Positions 13,921-20,640 of a stretch of 26,856 bases of DNA are shown piece by piece. The translations under genes were made by a program, and so were the position numbers. The notes under the pieces were generated by a model. The model did not search any database and had not been told where the DNA came from. It saw only the letters and a program-made list of their open reading frames with translations. The stretch comes from Euryarchaeota archaeon UBA181 (GTDB lineage Archaea; Thermoplasmatota; Poseidoniia; Poseidoniales; Thalassarchaeaceae), in the NCBI GenBank assembly GCA_002496725.1, contig DALI01000049.1, positions 72,110 to 98,965 on the forward strand. Direction: 5' to 3'. The first letter of the stretch is position 1; the number at the start of each line of letters is the position of its first letter.

Positions 13921-15669
13921 ATGGACGCGGGCAGGATAGGTCAGTTGCTAAGTGATGCGAAGTCACATGCGGACTCAGGTGATATGCTAATAGCTAGCCA
14001 ACTTTACACCAGGGCAACTGAAATTGGCATCAATAGTGCGGCGGCATGGTATGGATTAGGAGTTGTACAAACGACGCGAGGATATCCCGAAGAGTCAATT
14101 GCCGCGTTTGAAAGGGCGTATGAGATTAATCCTGATCATGCCCCGACAGCAGCAAATTTAGCAATTCTCCTTGAGAATATTGATCCTGAAAGAGCTACCG
14201 TACTAGCAAATTTTGCGATAAATAAGCTCGGTAGAATTGAACAGTTAACCAATCTTGTAGAAAGTAACGAGACTGATATCGATGTTGTTCCATTGCTAGA
14301 TTCCTCCGCGGTAAATACAATTGACGATAACATAGAAGAACCAATAGAAAATATGGCGGATGATGATATTCCGCTTCTTCAGAGTCGTGAAGTTTTGGAA
14401 GATGATGGAGATATACTGGTTGAATCTAGAAAACTACCCTCATTGGACGTTGTAATAGATCAAGCTGAAGCAATGATAAGGGATGGTAATCCAGAAGAAG
14501 CTCTTGATCTATTGAGGCAAAGGTCGGGCTCCGATGGTTCAACAAACTATCGTTTGTGGTCCTTGTGTGCTACCTCCCTTTCTATGATTGGGCATGACCA
14601 GGAGGCGTTGGAATCTATTGAGTATGCGATAGCTATCGGCGATGATAGGGCAAAAACCCATTTCAATCATTCACAGATTCTTAGGAAATTCGGGAAGACC
14701 AATGAGGCAATGCAGTCTGTCGCAAATGCATTAATCTCTGAACCGAATCATATCAACAGTTTAATTTCATTGGGGGAGATGCGTTATGATGCTGGAAATT
14801 TAGATGAAGCAGTATCTATTTGGGAAAAGGCACAACAAATTGAGCCAAATAATGATATTTCCATTCGTATAAAAAATGCTAGATTATCACTTCAGAACCA
14901 TCTAGATGAGCCAATAAGTGAGAATTCTACTATCGTTGACTCATTTGCTAATAAAATTGCAATGGCTAGGGAGCTTACAGGCTTAGGTGACCATGTCAAT
15001 TCTGTGAAACTATGGAAGGAACTCCTCGAGAATAATAGAGACTCATCGGAAATATGGAACGGAATGGCAGATTCACTGTCTGCGGCCGGGCATATAGATA
15101 GGGCGTTCCAGTGCCGACAGAAAGCAAAATTCATTGAGACGGGGGAAATATCGGAGGTAACCGATACGGAAGATGAAGAATTAGATCTAATAACTGCGGG
15201 GAATGAAGCAAAGGAGAATATGGAAAAATATGATAATTCACCAGAGGAAAATATCAATGTTTCTATAGAGTGGTATAACAAGGGAATTAACCTCTTAGCC
15301 CAAGAAAGAGGTTCAGAGGCCCTCAGCTCGTTTGAGAAGGCAATTGGTGGCGCCCCTAGGGATGAGTTAGAGCTAAGGGTCAAGTCACAATCTGGGAGAG
15401 GGCATGCCCTATACCAGATGGGAAAATATGGGGATAGTATTAGATCGTACCATACTGCTATATCGATGGATCCAGAAGGAGTCAGTGGAAAGCTACTTTA
15501 CAACATGGGATCATCTTATGCTTCGCTAGAATTATTTGAAGACGCCGTGAAATGCTTCATCCAGGCATTGGACAGAGGCCTAGATGCTCATGATAGGGAT
15601 CTCTGTAAAAAACAGTTGAGTAGGTGTAAGCTTCTTGCAAAAGAGCAGGCAAGAATCGCTAATCGTTAG
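13921..15669 (+). CDS. TPR-repeat protein
   Basis: A 582-residue, acidic protein built of tetratricopeptide repeats. I can see a first group at about residues 5-110 (AAWYGLGVVQTTRGYPEESI, AFERAYEINPDHAPT), a second at about 175-325 (GNPEEALDLL, EALESIEYAIAIGDD, NEAMQSVANALISEPNH, GNLDEAVSIWEKAQQIEPN), a third at about 345-410 (VNSVKLWKELLENN), and a last group at about 450-575 (EALSSFEKAIG, GKYGDSIRSYHTAISMDPEG, EDAVKCFIQALDRG). Acidic, low-complexity linkers lie between the groups. No signal peptide or membrane segment is present, so it is probably a cytoplasmic scaffold; partners are unknown. Its last 11 bases overlap the convergent fdhD. Confidence 0.88.
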   Translation: MDAGRIGQLLSDAKSHADSGDMLIASQLYTRATEIGINSAAAWYGLGVVQTTRGYPEESIAAFERAYEINPDHAPTAANLAILLENIDPERATVLANFAINKLGRIEQLTNLVESNETDIDVVPLLDSSAVNTIDDNIEEPIENMADDDIPLLQSREVLEDDGDILVESRKLPSLDVVIDQAEAMIRDGNPEEALDLLRQRSGSDGSTNYRLWSLCATSLSMIGHDQEALESIEYAIAIGDDRAKTHFNHSQILRKFGKTNEAMQSVANALISEPNHINSLISLGEMRYDAGNLDEAVSIWEKAQQIEPNNDISIRIKNARLSLQNHLDEPISENSTIVDSFANKIAMARELTGLGDHVNSVKLWKELLENNRDSSEIWNGMADSLSAAGHIDRAFQCRQKAKFIETGEISEVTDTEDEELDLITAGNEAKENMEKYDNSPEENINVSIEWYNKGINLLAQERGSEALSSFEKAIGGAPRDELELRVKSQSGRGHALYQMGKYGDSIRSYHTAISMDPEGVSGKLLYNMGSSYASLELFEDAVKCFIQALDRGLDAHDRDLCKKQLSRCKLLAKEQARIANR

Positions 15670-16462
15670 ATACCCTGCTAGGGCAACTGTATACTGAAAT
15701 CTTTTCAGCTTTAACAAATCCAACTAGTGTCATGCCGTGCTCTCTCGACATTTCTACTGCCATAGAGCTGGGTGCGCCTACCGCTATCATCATTGGCAGG
15801 CCACATTTAATCGCCTTGTAGGTTAATTCAAACGAAGCCCTTCCAGATACTACTAGTAAGTAGTTAGACAGCGGCATGATTCTAGAGATCATAGAAGAAC
15901 CAATTAATTTGTCCAGTGCATTATGCCTGCCCACATCCTCTGCTATCTTGCAGAGGTCTCCACTGAAATTAATCAATGCAGCAGCATGTGTCCCTCCAGT
16001 CGCTGAAAAAAGCGACTGCGAAGAACGCAGAACATCAATAGAATTTGAAATAATATCCAATGAAATATTCTGTCCCGACATAATCTCTGGGCCATGAACA
16101 TGAATCATATTGGATATCGAGTCACGACCGCATACACCGCAAGCGGAAGATACTGAGGTTTTTCTTATGTGTTCTTCCGGATCAAACTTACTTTTTTCGC
16201 TAAGTTCAGCCAAGCAGTTACCATCATCAAATTGAATATTGAGAATATCATCTATACTTTCAATTACCCCTTCGCAATAAAGAAAACCATATACTAACTC
16301 AGTATCATTGCCAGGAGTCCTCATAAGTATGCCCAGTGAATGTTTTTGACCATTATGAATTATATTAATCGCCAAAGGTGACTCAAGAGCGACACAGTCA
16401 GTTTGATGGACATTTGAATCCTTGGAAATCCTTTGAATATCAACATCGACTATAGATTCCAT
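15659..16462 (-). CDS. fdhD: FdhD, sulfurtransferase for formate dehydrogenase
   Basis: In characterised bacteria FdhD transfers sulfur from IscS to the molybdenum cofactor, which is needed for formate dehydrogenase activity. The 267 residues contain the CGVCG motif with C108 and C111, the sulfur-carrying loop. Family stretches are FSATGGTHAAAL, AEDVGRHNALDKLIG, VVSGRASFELTYKA and GLPMMIAVGAPSSMAVE. All key residues are present. No formate dehydrogenase subunit or molybdopterin synthesis gene lies in the window, so the client enzyme must be encoded elsewhere. It is divergent from the IscA-like gene and overlaps the TPR gene at its 3' end. Confidence 0.93.
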   Translation of the reverse strand: MESIVDVDIQRISKDSNVHQTDCVALESPLAINIIHNGQKHSLGILMRTPGNDTELVYGFLYCEGVIESIDDILNIQFDDGNCLAELSEKSKFDPEEHIRKTSVSSACGVCGRDSISNMIHVHGPEIMSGQNISLDIISNSIDVLRSSQSLFSATGGTHAAALINFSGDLCKIAEDVGRHNALDKLIGSSMISRIMPLSNYLLVVSGRASFELTYKAIKCGLPMMIAVGAPSSMAVEMSREHGMTLVGFVKAEKISVYSCPSRVSND

Positions 16463-16543
16463 GCCTATACTAGGTCCTCCAAGTATTCATAGATGACGAT
16501 TACAATCGCAACTGTTCAAATACGTCTAGTGTAAGCGAAGCAT

Positions 16544-16930
16544 ATGGGTATACTAGGTGGAGGGGGTTTCTCACTACCTGTTGTCTCGACCATTGAAGTG
16601 GTTCAAGTTACAATTGAATTAACAGAAACTGCTAAATCCGCGCTTTCTGCTTCCATGTCTGGTGATGAGGAAACTCATGTTCTACTAGTCAGTGCCCAAT
16701 CCGGAGGATGTTCTGGATTTATGTATGATATGGCAATAGTTGAGGAGCCAAGTGAATCTGGATTCCAGAAACTTGACTATGATGGAATTAAAATTTTCAT
16801 TCATGACAAAGATAGCTCAATGCTAAATGGAATAAGGATAGACTACAAAGACTCCCTTATGGGAGGCGGGTTCCAGATAGATAATCCAAATGCCAGTAAA
16901 TCATGTGGTTGTGGCCAATCCTTCAGCTGA
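16544..16930 (+). CDS. IscA/ErpA-like A-type Fe-S carrier
   Basis: HesB/IscA-family carrier that receives Fe-S clusters and passes them to apoproteins. From ATG 16544 it has 128 residues, with the three conserved cysteines C56 (GGCSGFMYDM) and C121/C123 (SCGCGQSF). DSLMGGGFQIDNPNA is the usual C-terminal approach. The family normally begins with the strand seen at residue 20 (VQVTIELTETAKSAL), so the first 18 residues may be an extension or untranslated; an in-frame GTG at 16598 is a possible start. A CAAATACG element at 16517-16524 is a candidate promoter. The gene is followed after four bases by ygfZ, another Fe-S maturation factor. Confidence 0.9.
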   Translation: MGILGGGGFSLPVVSTIEVVQVTIELTETAKSALSASMSGDEETHVLLVSAQSGGCSGFMYDMAIVEEPSESGFQKLDYDGIKIFIHDKDSSMLNGIRIDYKDSLMGGGFQIDNPNASKSCGCGQSFS

Positions 16931-16934
16931 TCCC

Positions 16935-17849
16935 ATGACAGTAAAATCTGAGTTTCTTGCTCGCATATACTTGTTAGATTCTAGTATTAGCGTTCTAAAG
17001 GGCGAAGGTCATGTAAATCACCTGAATAATATTCTCTCGACTGATATTTCACATATTACCACAGGCCAGAGAGTTAATGGATTGATTTGCGACTCTAATG
17101 GCAGAGTATCTGATGTCATTTCATGCTTTGAATTGGATAATGAGACCTTACTACTGGGAATCTCTAGAAATTCCATACAGACAAGAGATATTCTTACTAG
17201 GGGAATACCCTGGAACAAAGAATTGGTTTTGATGGATGGCGATCACGCATTACGCCATCTAAAGATCAGTGGAGTAGACTCTGAGGAAATGCTAAATAAA
17301 ATTCATCCAGATATTCCCCCACTGGCTGAGAATAAGTTTTGTTCCATTGATGATAAGATATTTTCAAAGAGTATTCATAATGGAAATATTGTAATTGACA
17401 TCATTGTTAGGTCTGATGATGATTCATTCAATAACATGGCCTCAGTACTGGGAATCGATATATTGGGTACTCAAGATTGGGAAGTCTCAAGGATTAGAAT
17501 GGGGTATCCTAGTCATAATGAAGCCAATTCGAAACTATTGCCCTCCGATATTGGCATGGGCGAACTGGTGTCTCTGAACAAAGGATGCTATCCAGGTCAA
17601 GAAATCCATGCTCGATTAGATAGCAGAGGAAGCGCCAAGAGAAGAATGAGCTTAATAAGGTCAGATTCAGTTATCCTAAAAGGGAAACACAAGGTTCTGG
17701 ATGGTTCAACAATAAATGTCACATCATCAGTAGAAACAGAAGACGGATGCTTCGCTATTGCCATTGCCCCCATAGATCTCTCACAGAATATAACTATCGA
17801 TATTGCTGGAGCTAAATCAGAATTATATTTTTATCACGATGGTTTCTGA
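16935..17849 (+). CDS. ygfZ: YgfZ-like, folate-binding Fe-S maturation protein (GcvT fold)
   Basis: Homologue of YgfZ/Iba57, which uses tetrahydrofolate and helps maintain or assemble [4Fe-4S] enzymes. The 304-residue protein has the GcvT-like fold and, at residues 216-223, the diagnostic KGCYPGQE motif with the functional Cys at 218. Just before it is the family segment EVSRIRMGYP and later LVSLNKG. True GcvT lacks the KGCxxGQ motif, so this is not the glycine-cleavage protein. ATG 16935 lies four bases after the IscA-like gene; an upstream ATG at 16890 would overlap that gene by 41 bases and adds a poorly fitting N terminus. Its end overlaps the convergent membrane-protein gene by 16 bases. 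Confidence 0.9.
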   Translation: MTVKSEFLARIYLLDSSISVLKGEGHVNHLNNILSTDISHITTGQRVNGLICDSNGRVSDVISCFELDNETLLLGISRNSIQTRDILTRGIPWNKELVLMDGDHALRHLKISGVDSEEMLNKIHPDIPPLAENKFCSIDDKIFSKSIHNGNIVIDIIVRSDDDSFNNMASVLGIDILGTQDWEVSRIRMGYPSHNEANSKLLPSDIGMGELVSLNKGCYPGQEIHARLDSRGSAKRRMSLIRSDSVILKGKHKVLDGSTINVTSSVETEDGCFAIAIAPIDLSQNITIDIAGAKSELYFYHDGF

Positions 17850-18922
17850 AAAAGTTTTGAGTCTACAATTGTTATCTCCTCATCATTATCTATCCATTCA
17901 CGCATTGTCATTAGCGGGGATATTCTAAGAGTACCTAGGTGCCTAGTAAAAAGGTAGACCATCGGATCATGCCTTTCAACAATCTGCATTTGAAACATCG
18001 ACTTAATTCTATTACTTCTCGATTCAAAAAAGGCATATTCAACAGCTACGCCGATAATAGTAGCCGTGTATAGAACTAGTAGAACTGAAATTGAGAAAAC
18101 GACCGGGTCCCCTAATAGATCCCCAGATCTTAGTTGGCTTCCATAGATTAATTGCCTAGATAGTAAAAACACCAGTCCTATGCCCACTGAGGGCCCGAGA
18201 GCATCATCAACCAGGGAATGCATGGGAATCAGTCTTCTCTTCGTTGGGTCTGCAAAGACGAGTGACGTCATTGTAGCAGCTCTGATTACAGAAATGAAGG
18301 AAACTAGGAAAATATAGAAAGCCGCACTCAAAATGAATACTTGACGAGGCTCAAGTGGAAGGTATAGGACAATAAGAAATGCGAAAATACCAAGAAAAAC
18401 CGTGATAGGCATTCGATGAGTAGAGTCTAGTACCCTGTCAAGTGTACCGGTTCCATCGTCCAATCTTGGGATTCCAATAATTTCCCATCTAGTAACTCTT
18501 CTGATCACATTAGCTACATAGGACAGTAGGCCCTTGTCGATTAGGACCCATTCAATAGGCCTGAACATAGGGAGGAGAAAAATCGTAACAAAAAAGGCGA
18601 ATATTCCAAGTAATGGTGAGAATATTAGTGCAGGCAGTAGTAGAAAATGTTGGGGACCAAGTGGCCTCAGTAGATCGGATTCTATTCTTGATTGTCTCTC
18701 CTTGCCAATCAATAGTCTTCTGGCCTCTGAATCTAGCTCTGTTCTATATCTCTTTATGGGAATGCCAGAATCAAGTACTCTACGAACCTTCTCCCTGTAA
18801 TGCTCATGCTCGGGTTCCATTCCAACCCACCATTTCCAACCAAATCTCAATGGTAGTGTAGATAGAACGGGCAAGAGTAGTATCAATAAGCCGGTAGCAA
18901 GGCCTTCTACTGGAGCAGCCAC
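17834..18922 (-). CDS. Multi-pass membrane protein, unknown
   Basis: I do not recognise a family. The protein has about 362 residues and roughly six hydrophobic segments: one at the N terminus (LATGLLILLLPVLSTL), a pair around residues 95-120 (FLLLPALIFSPLLGIFAFF and the following LLPMF), and further ones (ITVFLGIFAFLIVLYL, VFILSAAFYIFLVSFISVI, VVFSISVLLVLYTATIIGVAV). Charged, Arg-rich loops lie between them. The C terminus is cytoplasmic-looking and acidic. The open frame extends to TTG 18937, but GTG 18922 is preferred because a TTTATT element at about 18950-18956 lies about 30 bases upstream, as expected for a leaderless transcript. It follows the SOD gene on the same strand with its own likely promoter. 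Confidence 0.7.
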   Translation of the reverse strand: MAAPVEGLATGLLILLLPVLSTLPLRFGWKWWVGMEPEHEHYREKVRRVLDSGIPIKRYRTELDSEARRLLIGKERQSRIESDLLRPLGPQHFLLLPALIFSPLLGIFAFFVTIFLLPMFRPIEWVLIDKGLLSYVANVIRRVTRWEIIGIPRLDDGTGTLDRVLDSTHRMPITVFLGIFAFLIVLYLPLEPRQVFILSAAFYIFLVSFISVIRAATMTSLVFADPTKRRLIPMHSLVDDALGPSVGIGLVFLLSRQLIYGSQLRSGDLLGDPVVFSISVLLVLYTATIIGVAVEYAFFESRSNRIKSMFQMQIVERHDPMVYLFTRHLGTLRISPLMTMREWIDNDEEITIVDSKLFQKPS

Positions 18923-18949
18923 GGTTGTTGGTAACAATAATTACCTTAG

Positions 18950-18956
18950 AATAAAC
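18950..18956 (-). promoter_or_regulatory. Probable TATA box of the membrane-protein gene
   Basis: On the minus strand GTTTATT lies about 30 bases before GTG 18922. It is in the gap between the SOD stop codon and the membrane-protein gene, which suggests that the latter is not only read through from SOD. Confidence 0.4.
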
Positions 18957-18996
18957 CGGTCTATTCGAGTGTTTTATTGTGATAACAATATCAATC

Positions 18997-19593
18997 TCAT
19001 AAAGCGGAATTGTATAGAGTAGTGACAGCCGGCCAATCTACAACATTCCACCAAGCATTGATGTAATCGCCTCTTCCAGGCCCGTATTTCTTGTAATAAG
19101 CGTGTTCCCAAACGTCAATTCCAAGAATTGGAGTACCAGAATTATCCATAAGTGGATTATCTTGATTTGCGGTCGAGCAGACGAATAATTTCCCATTAGA
19201 ATCGACGCAAAGCCATGCCCAGCCACTTCCAAATTGAGTCATGGCCGCCTGTGCAAATTCGGACTTCATATTATCGAATGAACCGAATTTTGAGTTGATT
19301 GCTTCAAGAAGCTCAGATTGAGGCGAGCCCCCTCCGCTAGGGCACATCAGACTCCAAAAGAATCTATGATTCCAGAAGCCACCACCATTATTTCTAATTG
19401 AAGCATTGTCATTGTGATTACGTAGTAATTCTTCTATTGACATGCCCTCCATTTCTGTATCCTTAATGGCTGCATTAAGTTTGGATGTATAACCAGCGTG
19501 ATGCTTACTATGGTGAATTTCCATAGTCAGGGAGTCTATGTGTGGTTCTAAGGCGTCATAGTCGTACGATAGTTCTGGTAGTTGAAAAGTCAT
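18997..19593 (-). CDS. sod: Superoxide dismutase, Mn-type (Fe/Mn family)
   Basis: Dismutates superoxide to oxygen and hydrogen peroxide in the cytoplasm; expected in an aerobic surface-water organism. The 198 residues carry the metal ligands H27 (EIHHSKHH), H76 (FWNHRFFW), D160 and H164 (DVWEHAYY). G70-G72 before FWNH, together with Q144 in STANQDNPL, is the manganese-type arrangement; iron enzymes have the Gln near the second His instead. Cambialistic use cannot be excluded. ATG 19593 is chosen because homologues begin with an FQLPEL-like strand. An earlier in-frame ATG at 19620 would add nine residues. It is divergent from the serA-like gene. Confidence 0.94.
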   Translation of the reverse strand: MTFQLPELSYDYDALEPHIDSLTMEIHHSKHHAGYTSKLNAAIKDTEMEGMSIEELLRNHNDNASIRNNGGGFWNHRFFWSLMCPSGGGSPQSELLEAINSKFGSFDNMKSEFAQAAMTQFGSGWAWLCVDSNGKLFVCSTANQDNPLMDNSGTPILGIDVWEHAYYKKYGPGRGDYINAWWNVVDWPAVTTLYNSAL

Positions 19594-19674
19594 ATTATCA
19601 TTCTGCCGAAGAGGTGCCATGATATCAATACTACTTCCGGTAAACTTCTTCCTAAGAACTCACCTCGGAGGCAT

Positions 19675-20640
19675 GTGAGAATAGCTGTTACTGACGGTAT
19701 TGATCCCGGCGCTAAACGTGAAATAGAGGAAATGGGCCATCATGTGCATGAAAAACACTATTCGAAGGACGAACTGTTGAATGGTTGCCTAAGTGAATTT
19801 GATGTAGTTGTGATTAGAAGTGCTACGAAGATGACAGCAGATGTAATAGAAGCAAGCACCGGCGATAAAGACGGGCTATCTTTGATCATTAGAGCAGGAG
19901 TGGGCATAGACAACATAGATTCTGAATCCGCATCTGCTAATTCGGTATTGATTTGCAACACGCCGGGTGCATCAACTAATGCTGTTGTGGAGCTTACCAT
20001 AGGACATCTTATCTCAAGCTCAAGGCACATAGTGACGGGAGACTCTAAACTAAGGAATGGAATTTGGGCAAAGAATGAACTGAGAGGTTCTGAACTGAGA
20101 GGGAAAAACTTGGGTCTACTGGGCTATGGGAGAATTGCCAGGGGTGTAGGTAGAATTGCAAATGCTATGGGTATGAACGTTCATGCATTTGATCCCTATG
20201 TGCAGGAAAGTACTGATGACTGTGTATTCCATGATAACGTTGATTCATTATTCTCTACCTGTACCCATATCTCCATTCATTGCTTTCTTTCAGACGAGAC
20301 GAGGCATATTATCAATGAAAAACTGATATCAAAAATGCCAGTAATTGGTGAAGATGGTATTCGATGTGGAAATCATATAATTAACTGTGCAAGAGGCGGA
20401 ATAATCCAAGAAGAAGATCTTTTCAAAGCATTGCAATCAGGTAATTTGACATCTGCCTCTTTGGATGTATTTGAAACTGAACCAGCATTAAAGAATACTC
20501 TACTGAACCTAGATAACTTCCAAGCAACACCACATATAGGCGCATCGACACTAGAAGCTCAGAGGCGAATTGGTGAAGAGATCGTATCGATAATCATTTC
20601 TCATTCATCAGGTCAAGTTCCAGATTCATGTTTGAACTAA
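19675..20640 (+). CDS. serA: D-3-phosphoglycerate dehydrogenase-like D-2-hydroxyacid dehydrogenase
   Basis: NAD-dependent oxidation of 3-phosphoglycerate, the first step of serine synthesis, is the best guess. The 321 residues cover the substrate and Rossmann domains only. There is no ACT or ASB regulatory domain, so feedback control by serine as in long SerA forms is not expected. Visible are RAGVGIDNID, the nucleotide loop GLLGYGRIARGVGRIA, catalytic Arg in NCARGGI, Glu in DVFETEP and His in ATPHIGAST. The frame is open further upstream, but homologues start at the VRIAVTDG strand. GTG 19675 has GGAGG three bases before it. Other D-2-hydroxyacid dehydrogenases (glyoxylate, erythronate) cannot be ruled out. 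The stop overlaps the convergent valS by four bases. Confidence 0.82.
   Translation: MRIAVTDGIDPGAKREIEEMGHHVHEKHYSKDELLNGCLSEFDVVVIRSATKMTADVIEASTGDKDGLSLIIRAGVGIDNIDSESASANSVLICNTPGASTNAVVELTIGHLISSSRHIVTGDSKLRNGIWAKNELRGSELRGKNLGLLGYGRIARGVGRIANAMGMNVHAFDPYVQESTDDCVFHDNVDSLFSTCTHISIHCFLSDETRHIINEKLISKMPVIGEDGIRCGNHIINCARGGIIQEEDLFKALQSGNLTSASLDVFETEPALKNTLLNLDNFQATPHIGASTLEAQRRIGEEIVSIIISHSSGQVPDSCLN

Noticed and set aside
16935..17849. Glycine cleavage T protein
   Set aside because: The GcvT-like fold carries the KGCYPGQE motif specific to YgfZ/Iba57, and the upstream neighbour is an Fe-S carrier.
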